Assembly (NCBI RefSeq): GCF_965638725.1
Contig: NC_134953.1
Location: forward strand, 10,067,001 to 10,131,000
DNA length: 64,000 bases
DNA from: Aptenodytes patagonicus
Taxonomy: Eukaryota; Chordata; Aves; Sphenisciformes; Spheniscidae
Direction of reading: 5' to 3'
Shown: piece after piece, positions 11,094-23,518 of the stretch
Layout of the letters: each line of letters starts with the position of its first letter
Position numbering within the stretch: the first letter of the stretch is position 1
Made by a program: the position numbers and the translations under genes
Notes under the pieces: model-generated
Told to the model about the DNA's origin: nothing
Databases searched by the model: none
What the model saw: only the letters and a program-made list of their open reading frames with translations

Positions 11094-14000
11094 CTTTTAT
11101 TCGTGCATTGCTTAAAAGATTGCTTGTGTTTTTTCACTATGATTAAGTCTGGATGTTACAGCACTTCTGCTTGTAACTGAGAATACGACATCTGCTAAGA
11201 AATGACAGTTTTATCCAGCTCAACACCTGGTCCAAATCTTTCAAGCCTAAATTCTATCAGCAATGTGTTTCCTGGCTTACATTTGGGTAACTGTAACAAA
11301 ATCCTCTCCTAGCGTCTCTGCCCATAACTGTTTGGCTCTTTGCAATGATTTGTGGCTGTGCATTCACACAGGCACCAACTTCATGCACGGTGAGAAACAG
11401 CACTCATCCTGATAGCCGCCTGCTCCAAAACTACAGGCTGCTCTCACTTGACGAGAATACGTACTAGGATCAGAGCTTATGGCTTCATTTCCAGGCACCC
11501 CAGGGGGGCAAGGTGGCTCCAAATCCTGGAAGGCATCCGACCCTGTTGGACAAAGCTCCAGGTCCCTAAACCACATCTTTGCTTGTGGCTGCAAGAAATG
11601 AAAACGTTATGGGTGAGGCAGAGAGGGACAGCACAGAAATCCTGCTGTGCTGCAGCTTGCTACCTGCCCAGCACTCTTGCCAATCTGCCAGTGATGCCTG
11701 GGGGTCACAGCATGACTGACTGCAGCCTGTGACCCACTGGATGCCGGGAGTTCACAGACTGTTTCTAAGGGGTCTGGAAAAGCTGATCACAGGCTGCAGC
11801 TTTGCGTGTGCTGCACAGCAACCCACAGAGGTGCTGGCTCAGAGATAGTCCTCGCCTACATTTGAACATGCCAACTGCCCGCTTCTCCTCATGGTCAGAG
11901 TCAACTCCAACCAGGAGTGATTACATTTTTGAGTGTCACATGAGACAATGACCTCTAAGTCACACTAAAGGAAAACTCTTGTGAAATTTTTGCTGGCAGG
12001 CAAAGTGGGAATACAAACATCTGTAAGCTCAATGTACCAAACATGCATGCTGAGATCTTACTACAGGTTGAGAGCACAAAGCAGGGAGACATGTATGTAC
12101 AGGCAAACCCTGTACTGATGACATGTGAGAGTGGTCCAAGCACAACGATGTTCACGAAACTCTGTCCATGGGTAGTAAATCAGCTCCTTCTTTTGTGGCT
12201 TTTGATCACTGTGATTCAGACGCATCGCATGACAGCTGGTTTGCATGAGATGATCAGTCTTGTCTTTTTGTAACTCATTAAGAACTGGGCTAGCTGCAAG
12301 CTTTATCACCAGGTAAATCTTCTTTACCCATTTAATTGTCGTTACAAATATCAGGAAATGCTGCATCATTAGCAAGACCATGGTTTAACCCCAGCAGTAA
12401 GGAGAGCCAGATTCCCAATGACATCGCCTTCTTGAAGGCCTCTTGAACCACAGCCATGGTGGAAAGGGACCTGTCGGTGCCATTAAGAACCTCTTCCCAG
12501 GGCTTAGTCAACACCTTCTTTGCTAGGTTTAGATTGTCTTCAGGGGAATCTACTTTGTACGTGGTTTGCCTGCAATTGTACTTACTAATGTGATTTATTT
12601 ATGTTTTGTAATATAGGACCCAAAATTCACTTAGTTCGCAGCACACAGACAGTAAAGGGAAGCTACTATCTCATTTGAAATCCCATTCCTTCTGATTCCG
12701 CCATACTCCATTTTTTTATGACTCAGAAGGACTTCCACCCTGCAAGAGCATATTGATCTCCAGCAACAGGCAGCAATATACACAGACCCAGAGTCTCCAG
12801 CCTGGTAATTCCAGCGTGTGCCAGATCAGGCAGCCACAAATGGTTCCCTGCAACCTGGGTGGGGTGGAGAGCCCAGCCCATAATACGTGCTTTTAGCATA
12901 TCTGCTGAGAAGTGAAACTCCCTTCCCTCGCACTCACCACAGCACAAAGGTATTTTGAATCCTACAAAAGGCATGCCAAAAATCAAATTTCTTTCCAGCA
13001 ATAAAGAGAATGAGGAATGTGTGTAGCTGGCCTGTTGGGCTCAAAGGGGGAGATGATTAATCACCAGCGAGGGAGGATGACTGTAGATGGCAAGTCAGCA
13101 TCTCTGAGTATTTTGTTTTTCCTCCCCTCATCCCTTTCTCCTTTTAAAATGAATTTTAAGAGATTGTTTACAGTAGAGTCCCCTCTGCATGCTTTGGCAT
13201 CTTGTCTGAAGTCAGCAAGTCTCATCCTTTCCGCCAGCATTCAGAAAACACTGGTCTAGAAGACAAAGCCTTCCTTGAAGACAAACCAAGGGGTGCAGTG
13301 GTTCACGAGTAGCTGTAGGTGAGGCCTTCGAGAGGGGCTGAGATGGCCAGAAAACATCCAGGGGTAACTGGAGGGAATCAAAGCCGCAATGAACCCACTA
13401 TTTTGCCATGTCAGCGCATATCCTCTCCTCGCCAAATTTCTGTCAAAATTCCCAGGATTTCACCTGAGATTTTCTGCACCTCTAGAGTCTGCTGTTCACA
13501 AAAGCTTGTGCTGTGATCCAGTCAGACTGCACAGCCCAAGAATGAATGACTCAACATAAGGGATGAGCAGGAGACAAGCCACGATAAGTGGTAGCCTAGT
13601 AATGCTCTTCTTTTTTAACCCCCAAGTCACAGAAAGCATTACGGTACAGACTACATGTGGAAACAACACAGGAGAAGCTACAGGTCCTGTGCTGGTGGAG
13701 ATATTGCACTTGGATTTAAATGTAAAACTGGAGTTTTCATGCAACTACAGTCATTAAGGGTCACGTAGTATTCACTGAATAATGGAGATGTTAATATTTG
13801 CACCCAGACAAAATTCTCTCTCAGATCAGTTCCTGCTCGATGGTTTCAGTCGGATACACTGTTTTCCATTTTGTCTCAATCTCTTGATTGGGAGTGAGGC
13901 ACTTCCTTTAATGCTGTTACATTGAGACCAAGATCTACCTCATTTATGAAGTATTCCAGATTTACAGGGAACGGGAAGCGCTATAAAGGTGTGAAAGTGC

Positions 14001-17000
14001 AGCTTTTCCCTCCTTCTTTCAGGTAAGGGAAGAGGCAAAACCCACCAAGCTTCTCTCAGAAGATTTAATGCTGTGGTCTTGATCCTGAAAAGGCAGAAAT
14101 ACTAACAAAGCCAGTGGTTTTCATCCAAAGGAAGGTTTTTAGGTGGTTTTGATAAAAGGTGTAACTACAGCTGCCTCTCTGGTACGAACCTGCTCTTTAA
14201 CCTTAGTGCTGGTTACATAAGCAGAGCTCCCACTTGGACCTATAGATGCATCTAATTAATACAGACCTCGCAGAAGGGAGTGGTGCTAGGTAAGAGATGG
14301 TCCACTATAGATCAAGCGAACTCACCCTCTGTGGGTCAAGCCTATAGCATCCTAGGGTGCTGTGCAATGTAACACAGGTACTACGGGGCTAGCACTGACC
14401 TTTCTCTTTTCCTGAAACACTAAACATTGGCCCTAGGACCTAAGCAGGAATCACCAGGAACTGTGAACAATTGGGACACTACCGTGCAAATCATAGGAGT
14501 GCAGCTCATCGGCCATTACAGCACTCTGCTCACGTGGAAACAACCCAGGATCAGTAAATCTGGCTTACAGCAAAAAGCCAAAGAAATCTGAGCATTGTGG
14601 ACTGACATAATTAGGTGCCAGACAGGAGGGCTCAGGACATATTGAACAGACTATTTGTGAAGCACGTTCCTGGCGTTCTGAGTCCATAAATAATGTTTGT
14701 GAAAAGGTATTAGGTGCCTTCCCCAAGGGCTGCCAGAAAAAAGAAATAAGCAGACCAGAAGGAGCTTAGGCACATTCCAGTTTGGGGAGGAGAAAGAGGC
14801 TGCAAAGACATCTCTAGCAGACTTATTACGGTACCTTTATGATATGTTTGCCTTTTCTTACCCAGAGGGCACGGGTGGGGGAAATATGATTCCTCACTCT
14901 GACAACGGTGGAGACTGAATGCTGTGTCTTTATGGACAGCACTCTCTTCTCTTGGAGCCACTCCTGCAAAGGTGTCTTGATCCAGAATGACAGCAGCCAG
15001 AGGGGGTTCTGGCAGCTGCTCATATCCCAGGGAAGTGGCAGGTATATGAACTGATCACATCAAACTTGGGAGAAAGCAGGAGGAACGAGGAAAGTGTTTG
15101 GATCTGTGCAAACAAATCTTTTCTTGCTCCATTCTTATTTACAAGGTTGATCCAGGGCAAAGCGTCACCTCTTCAACCCAAACAAAGCAGCACGATGCAG
15201 GGAGCACCGTAAGTCTGCCGGTGTCCTCGCTGTGATCCTGCAGGGGCCTTGAAGCACTCACAGTTAAAAGAAATGGATCGCAATGATAAAAGAGTTATCT
15301 TCGCTTTATCATCATATACTCAGTAAACTCCCATAAAAACTTAGCAAATTCCCCCTGCTGCTTCCCCAAATGCCTGTGCCTCAGGCCCAAACTCAGTTAC
15401 CTCTTTAATCCTGTGCAGGAGATCCAGGATCAAAGTTGGTGGGACTTCGTTTCATCGCAGCTATTCCCAGCACCATCCCTGGAATTCAGACAGCTGCTGG
15501 TTTTCATTCCTCAGCCACGGGGTAGCCAGATCTGACACTTCAATGTTAACCCCTGGGTTTGGCACAAATTATGAATTGGAGTCTGTCTCCTGAAAACTCC
15601 CCTGCTCTGCAGAAGGTGACTCACCTTCACTACGGTACCCCATGGGGATAAATTTTTCAACGGTGCTTGCCCCATGGGTAGCAACATTTCAGTGGCAAAG
15701 GAAGCAATCCCTACGCAATCTGGGATCTTCTGAGGTGGAAGGTGATCTATAACTGTCCATTATATTATCCCCGGGAGAGGGGGAACAGAATTAAAAACAT
15801 CAAACATTTACTGGAAAAAACAAGACCAGCCCTGTATTTAATCAAAACATTTTGTTTTGTTCCATTTGTAATTATTTCCATCCAATGGACAAATATTTTA
15901 GCAATGAAAATGACAGTTCCCTTCCATGGGCAAACAAAATAAGAAGTCATGTCAGTTCCCACACAATGCCACAGCGAAGGTGACATATTTTTAGTGCTGT
16001 GTTGAAATTTTCTTTACTTGTATTCCAGTAATACTGAAGGCATCAATTTAGGTTTAATGATCTATTGTGTTCAGTGCTGGAGGGTTTTGTTAGGGTGGTG
16101 GTGGGAAAACCAAAGATTTGTGGGGAAAGAAGCTGAAGTGACACTTCATTTCCCCTGAAGCCCGTGAGAACATGAATATGAACATTGAATACGCCCTCAA
16201 GACCAACTGAGGCAGAGGGTCCTAGCAGATGAATTCCAACCTGAGAGCCCATGGGAGTTATTGCTGTTGCCAGCTGTAGTAGTACCCTGCATTTTTTATA
16301 GGAAACTTTAGTTTTCACCTGCTGGAAAGAGGTAAACAGGAAAAAAACACTCATCCCTGTACGGGACTTGCTTTTATACTCAAATGACTGTCACAAAATC
16401 AAGGCAATGAATTGCCAGGTAGCTTGGTTTTAGTTTATTGAGACCTCATGCCAGCCAAAGGCTCTCTGTATGTTTGCTTTAATTATCATCTGTCCCTACC
16501 GAGGGTAACAGTTTATGCAGACTTCCTACAATGCCTGACTCCCCTCCCTTCCCTGTGCCTCAGGTACCTGAACTCTGTATTCCCCACAGAAAAGTAGAAA
16601 TAACAGTAGAGACTTGCGCTGAAAAACACGTTGAGATCTACTGGTGAAAAACCAGTAGAAACACATTGCCACTTCCATATGCTGGGATATTTCTTCCCAG
16701 AGCTCTCAGACAGTCGTCAGGAATCACAGTTGCATTTTCCTGCCTAGAACAGGCCAACTATTTTCTCTTTAATACCGGCTGACTTCAGCGCCCAAGTGAA
16801 AAGGGTGAAAAGGGAGATGTAATTCATGAACATCGCTACTTGCTTTTAAGTGATTTTTCACCCAAGAACATCACGCTGGTTTCTGCACTGTCTCGGTGTA
16901 AATCCTGCCTCCTGGTACTATCTCTGCACTTCACCCATCCAACTCGACGGGTATATTTTCATGCCCTCTAGCAACAGATACTCTGTGGAGGAGTCAGCGT

Positions 17001-18447
17001 CTGCCAAGTGTGGTTTAATACTAATTAATGCAGGCTCCTCGCCATTTTTTCCTCCAACTCAAAACGACAGCGCACCAATCACACATCTTTTTCACCGGCA
17101 CATCGTCTGACTGCGAGATCAAAATATCCCACTGAGATCCAGCTGCACGGCCCTTTGCTGCAGCACAAACAGAATTCAGCTGCCTGCCTCTCAGACAGGT
17201 GTGACATTTGGGGACCCACCTTACATTGACTTAAACCCTTGTTTGTGCGTTTCGTAGCAGAGAGCGTGGCTAGTGTGTGTGATGGTGGGAAACAGCATCT
17301 GGTTTAGGGAAAAGGAGGAGGGTTTTGAAGAGGCGGACGTTGCCCAAGATGTGCCCACAGGGAGAGCCACCTGGCAAGCAACTCTGGAAAGATCAGGAGG
17401 CCTGTCTGCTGGCTGGCTGGTGGGATGGAGTGAGAACAGGGATGTAACACTCTCCCTTGCAGGAGGCCAGCACTCTGATAGCAAGGGAGGGAAGACTACT
17501 CCTTTTTTGTGAGGGGAAAGCAGGGTGGCCTCAGCCCACTTGGTAGGCCAGATCTTCACCAAAATACCAGGATGAAATCACAACTTTTATCTGAGATATT
17601 TAGACCTGCTGGTACCAAACCTCACATTACTCATCAAGAGCTCCACCTCGTCCTCCCTTTGGGTACTGCTGACGTTGCAAAATCTTTTCCTCACCACAGT
17701 TCTTTCCACATAGTATTTTCTGTGCCAGCAGTGAAGTCTGGTCTGCTCTGAGAGGCCAGAAAATCTGCAGAGCACCATCCTTCTAGTGCTTTCAGCTAAA
17801 TGTATAATGTCTTGCAAGAAACTGAGCGTTAAAACGGATCAATGATCCAAAAAGTTTAGGATCTATGCCAAAGAATCCCCTAAAAAAATCACGGTCAGGT
17901 GCTAACTAGAGCTGTCTAGCCTGTCTAGCTTTGTCTGTCACATCCCACTGTCTTCCTCCACCCATGGCTTTAAAGATCGTCTCTGTTTCTCCTAGAGCTT
18001 TCTCAAAGTGTTTGTGAGCTACCCAATCCAAATTTGTGTTAAATCTCTGTAAAGGTCCAGGTGTTCAGATATAGGGCTTGGGTTATGTTCATACCTCAAA
18101 ACTGCCAGATCATTAGCTCGCATGTGTGGGGATAGCAAGTGAGTTACAGACTCACTTGTACATTTGCATCATGATGGATTTTCTCTAATTGTCTTTTTTC
18201 TGAATTCTAATGGTTGTGAGCCATGAATTTAGATAGCCAGAAAGGTTAAATATAAATATATCAATCTATTGGCCACCAAGAGAGACCAGAATATGAAGAG
18301 AGAGGCCAGGGAGGTTCAGAGTTAAGGAATATTTCTATTTCAAGTGGACAAACATGTAACGCTACCTGCAAGGCTTGCTGATAAGAATGTGCAGACACTT
18401 GGGTTAGTGCTGGAGCCAGAAATGTTACACCAGCTCTGACGGGGAGC

Positions 18448-18461
18448 GGCGGTGCACCGCC
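18448..18461. repeat. 14-base perfect palindrome
   Basis: GGCGGTGCACCGCC reads identically on both strands, in a short GC-rich patch inside more AT-rich sequence. It could bind a dimeric factor or be chance. Confidence 0.6.
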
Positions 18462-21400
18462 ACGGCTGCTATGCCTTCAGCATCCAGCAGCACCGCAGCC
18501 GCACAACGCAGCTCAGCAGCTTCCCAGGGGCTGGCAGTGTAACCACCTGTAATCCCCTGAGCTTTTTTCTGTGGTGTGGAATTACACTGGTCCACCTTTT
18601 CAAAAAGCAAGAGCTCTCTGTCAAAAAAAAAATCTCTAAGGTATGATCCTGCGGACTTGTACTGTCTTCACAGGAACATGAACAGCAACTTACGGATTTC
18701 CACTGGCTTTCATCTTTGCTTGGGCCAAGTCATCTACAAACACAAGGACAATGACAACAAAGGCTTGCTATTTCTGAGGTTGCTGGTGGCCAGGATGAGT
18801 GGCTGCTGGCAGCACGCTGTCCCTTGTGCCTGCCATCAGAGATGGCTGAAGGGACACTAGTCAGGGTATCTGCTTCATCCATAAGAGGAACGGGGCCCCC
18901 CCCTCAGTATAGCAGTTCCCTGGTGTTTCAGCTGAGGGACCCAAACCTGCCTCCAGTATGGGGAAACTGGGAGACAGTGGAAAGGGACACTCCTGGCCTC
19001 CCCACACCCCCTCCTTTCCCCTGCTCGTTCCTTCCCCTTCCCTTGCCGAATCCTCCCCCGGCCTTATCACATTCCCTCCATTCCTCTCATCGCCCTCTGA
19101 GCTTGCCTCTGAAACGCTGAGCCTGCGCTGCTGCACCCCACCAGCTTCCAGATCCCCTTGCTCAGACCTGTGGCATGGGGTTCCTGGCCACTGTAATGAC
19201 AGGGGTGGGGAACCCCTGTCCTCCCACTCATCTTCTCCCACAGCTCTGAAAAATATATATACACTCTCTATCTACCTCTGCTATGCACAGCACCACACAA
19301 AACCCCCTTCTTCTTGATGCTATCTATTTACCATAACTCAGTTTCCATAAACTCTCCTCCATTTATTCCTCACTGAAGCACTCTTATCTTATCTTGCAAA
19401 CCTGACTTGACATCAGGCAGTTTGGTGTTTATATGAAAAAAGGGTTTGGCTTTTAAAACAGTTCAGCAGCCACAAACAGAGTTAGATCTTCAGAACAGCT
19501 TAGCCTGCATTTTTGGGCACTAAAATGAGCAGCCAGCTCTTCCCAGAGAGCTCTCTCTAATGGCGTGCTTTGAAAACATGACTTTAAATATCCCTGATAT
19601 TGAAAGTTAGATGTGGAACCTTTGCTGAAAAATCAGACTCTAGCTCAGTGCCTCCCTGGCAGCCAAGCTTACCTGAAATCTGCTCTGCAGCTCTTCGCAG
19701 CCCTTCCCTTGTTTCTTGCTGCCTTCTCAGCCTGCATGAACACGGGTTATTGGGGCAAGGGTAGGTCTGGCCCCCACCTACTGCTGATTTTGACAGACTG
19801 GAACTTGACTGATTCAGCTTGCAAACTTTGGACAATATTTTATTGTGTCTTTGCTTGTTCCTTCACATTAAAACTAACTCAGGAGCAAGCAAATTGTGCT
19901 GTCGGACTGCAAATCACCCAGATTCAAAGCTGGGTCATCTGGAGGTCAGTATTCGCTCTCACTCTCTTTTTTTTTTGTTAAGAGCACTGCCAGGAACTCT
20001 GTGGAAGGCACCAAAGAAAGCCCTCCTTACACAAATCCACTAAAAATACATATGCCCATTATTTTTACCTGGCATGGAAACCTGCATATCTTAACTCATC
20101 AGTTCAATCGTATTGGCTTTCAATGAAGGATTGTTGCGCAGTGACTGTTTCAGCGTACAACAATTTGGTGACATCTGTCCTCCATCCTGTGAGTCACGGA
20201 GCACTGCAGAATCATGAAGTGATGTATCACAAGCCTCCTGTTATTTCAGGGTACGGAAATATCTCTCAAGCGCTGCATATAGACTATGGATTCATCACAA
20301 GCCAACCTGGAAATTTCAGTCTGAACGGCAGTCTTAAATTAGTAAGCGCAGGGAAGTCTGCAGTAAAACAGCAGACTGTCTCCATTCATCCCATGCTAAA
20401 CAAGCATAAAAAGAGAAGCAGAGTTTTATAGATAAAGGCACAAGTAGCACTGCTAAGATAAAAGTCACAAAGGTCCTGGTCCCAACCCCTGAAAGTCCTT
20501 GGTAGTATTTAATTTTGTTCAGTGGGCTTAGGTCAGACCTGAACACAGGGGATATGAACATACCACTGGCATTTCCCATCTGGACCTAGAAGAGCCCTGC
20601 TTTGGAGTTAGTTTGGAGGGGAAAAAATGTCTCTTTATGAAGAACTTGCTTTTGTTACTCTGGACAGCCATGGTCGCTCATTGCTCATGGAAACACCCAG
20701 TTTAACATAGACTCACAGTTTTAATGCCCAGGCAGCTTTACAAAGGAGACTGGCTTTACCTCCTTTTTTAAGGTAGGGAGATGAAAAGCACAGAGCACTG
20801 AACCGATGTGCTGAGGAGGCAGAGCACCTCAATGCTGGTGTCAAATCTGAGCTCCTGTGCCCTTTCCACTGCGTGAGGGAGGTGCCAGATGTGGGGCCAA
20901 GCAGCAGCACGCACCTGCTGCTGCACACAGTCAAGTACGCAGACCGTGGCGTAAGGTCCACGGTCACGTTACCAACTTCAGTTCACAAACACTGGAGCCA
21001 GAGATATCCTTCGGGATGTCCAGAGGAAATACACACCCAAGAACTGGATACCAGAGTTGTACACAAATGAAAGAGCATTGATTTGGCTTCAGCAAGAGGT
21101 TTTTTAAATAGCAGGTTTGCAGAAACAGATGCTATTTGTGAAGTATGTCCTGGGGTTATCCAGACAGGTCCTTGGCTACTGAATACTATCCGCTCATCAA
21201 GGACAGTTGTTTTCAACCTTTTTCAGCTTGGGAAGCCCTTGTAAACTTTCCCAGTAGAGGTTAGGTCTTATGCAGCATATTTAAACCTACTCACAGCCAG
21301 CCTGCTTTCCTCAGGTACTTCTCCTCAATACCGGAGTAGCCAGATCCACAGGAACTGGCAACCACTGCTCCCAGCTAATCTTACAGTATCTTCTTTAATG

Positions 21401-21599
21401 GGAGCCCATGTGGCAACTCTCAGTGCTCCTGTCACATCCTGGGACAAGGGAGCTCCATCATTTCACTGAACGGGGCAAATCACCTCATTCCTGAGCCAAG
21501 GTTCACATACTGCCTGTCAACAGTCCTCAGTTCCCAGTTTTTTTGTAGGAGGTGTACAACAATGCATACCCCCTCCAAGCGGGAAACAGTCAATTCTGT

Positions 21600-21930
21600 A
21601 ATCAAACTGTGAAAGCATAATTATGAGTACAATTAAGGTGAAATATAGCTCTATTGAAGTTGGTGGGAGTTTTATTATTAACTAAAGTTTTACCTCTGTG
21701 TTTCGGGTGGATAGTTATCCTGTTCAAGCAAAGAAGCCATTATTTAATCAAAATGACATTTATAATGCAATGCCGCTATCATATTCAAACCTTCAGGACA
21801 TGTTTACTTTAATCAGTTCTAATTAAATTGCTACACAAGAAAAATATTTAGTTCTACTGATGTGTGCACATATATTCAGGGGAAAGCAATGCAAATTGCC
21901 CAGGATCTCATTATTTGCTATTTGTACTGC
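21600..21930. promoter_or_regulatory. candidate conserved non-coding element
   Basis: This AT-rich block carries homeodomain-type TAAT/ATTA cores (ATAATTATG, TAATTAAAT) and a perfect POU octamer, ATGCAAAT, at 21889-21896. It is flanked by plainer sequence. This is the look of vertebrate developmental enhancers, but I have no alignment, so the call rests on composition and motif density alone. Confidence 0.25.
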
Positions 21931-23452
21931 TTTAAACTCCGGTGGTGTATTTAGCAAGTCACATCTAACTCTTCTCTTGCACTCCACTGAAACAGATTGC
22001 TCTAAACTGAGAGTGAGCATTTCCAAACTAAAGCAATTGCAGCATTTACAACGATGCAGCATTTGCAACAAGGCAAATGAGGCAGAGATTGCCAAACCCT
22101 CAGCCCTGATAACTGGAAGGTTTAAGCAGCACTTCCACAGCTGCTGGGATTCTCCAGGGATAAAAAGCAAAGAAACAAACAGGCTGAGGGACGCTCTGGA
22201 TACTCTCGCTCCCCAGCTCTGGCCCAGGACACGGTGTTGGCACGTGCCCGGCAGATCCTGCCCAGCCTGGCTGCCTCCCGGCAGCAGACCGAGCGAGGGC
22301 AGAAGGTACCCGTTGTTCTGCACCAGGCAGAGTCGTGATGGGGATAGAGAAACAGGCCAAGCCCAGGCCTGGCTGGAGCTTTGCACAGCTGCAAACACCT
22401 CAGAGGGTGGAAAGGGAGGCCCAGGTCAACAAAACTGCTCTTCTGAGTTCCTCCTCATCACCTTTTCCCCCAGGAAACTCCCTGACCCTTCCCTCACGCC
22501 CTCTGATCTTTTCTGTCACGGTCCCCTGGATTCCCGTCTGGTTTTACCAGTCTCCTCTCAACAAATCAGAGCATGAAACTATGCAGCACTTCCAGTGTGC
22601 TCAGCCAGGGCTTTGCGGAGGGGAAGAGCTCCTGCTGCCATGCACCCAGCCCTGCTGCGTTATGCTGTCGTGCCATGACCCTCGCCTTACCCTGCCCCAT
22701 CACTGGCGCGTACACACACAGATGTGAGGTTGAACACGGTGCCACTCACTCCTGTGGGATGGTCTTTCTGAAAGGACCTACTGGAGCAGGGACAAAGCTT
22801 GGCCCAGCTCTGGGGGATGCCATGAGCTGGATGGATGGCAGAGCCCAGGCTCACTGCTGGGCACAGGCTCACAGCCCCCAGGGAGGCCAGGAGCCAGGCA
22901 GCAGGCACAGCTCCTCAAGGCAGATACCTTCGCACATCTTCTGCTCCTGGGGCTGCGATGCCCTAAAACACCCCATCCATCCGTTCCAGCGTTGCCTGTG
23001 AGGCGGTGAGAGGAGGACAAGGCTGGCACCGAGGCGGCTCCTCTGACAGCAGGGCTCTGATGAGGGGTGCTGCCCACTGCTTGGCACAAAGCAGGGGGAT
23101 GCCGGTAGGTGAACTGGGACGGGAGAGTGTCCCAGTGCTCCTCACAGTAACCCCATAGCACCTATCAGGACCATCCCACGGAGAGACTGCCTGAGCTGGG
23201 AGCTGCTGAGCTGGAGGAGACACTGCTCTCCACCAGGAAGAGAAATTAAAGAATCATAGAAACAAAGGCGGCATAGCACAAGTGGGCTCTGCAACCCCGG
23301 AGGAGGGCAATGGCTCCTGGCAGAGCCCAGGAACAGAGTGCCCCTGGCCGTGAGTCTCCCTTTATCAGGGCCGCTGAAGCAGCCCCTGGCACCTGCAGGA
23401 CACTGAGGTCCCAGCAGAAAAACAAGGTGCCTCTCTCTTCAAGCCGGCTCGG

Positions 23453-23518
23453 CCTCCTCCCTCCCTCCCTCCCTCCCTCCCCTCCTCCCTTCCTTCCTTC
23501 CTTCCTTCCTTCCCCTCT
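23453..23518. repeat. polypyrimidine tract, (CCCT)n then (TTCC)n
   Basis: This is an uninterrupted 66-base run of C and T on the plus strand, made of CCCT repeats followed by TTCC repeats. Homopurine-homopyrimidine mirror tracts of this type can adopt triplex (H-DNA) structure. It is a microsatellite likely to vary in length. Confidence 0.95.

Larger units (their letters stand above)
7131..21599. other. intergenic region, no supported gene
   Basis: About 14.5 kb lies between the HELLS CpG island and a possible conserved element. Open frames are all under about 170 codons, often mirrored on the opposite strand, and none resembles a protein I know. I found no convincing splice-linked exon chain, tRNA or other structured RNA. 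Small features are a CAGA repeat at about 8883-8900, a 20-base tandem duplication at 11054-11093 and a 14-base palindrome at 18448-18461. Confidence 0.7.

Noticed and set aside
20123..20431. 102-codon frame with a fairly protein-like composition in the intergenic region.
   Set aside because: There is no family resemblance, no flanking splice or promoter context, and a comparable length is common by chance.
21823..22576. Long overlapping open frames on both strands (238 and 191 codons).
   Set aside because: They occupy the same GC-rich bases on opposite strands and show no protein-like motif pattern. They are chance frames from low stop-codon density.
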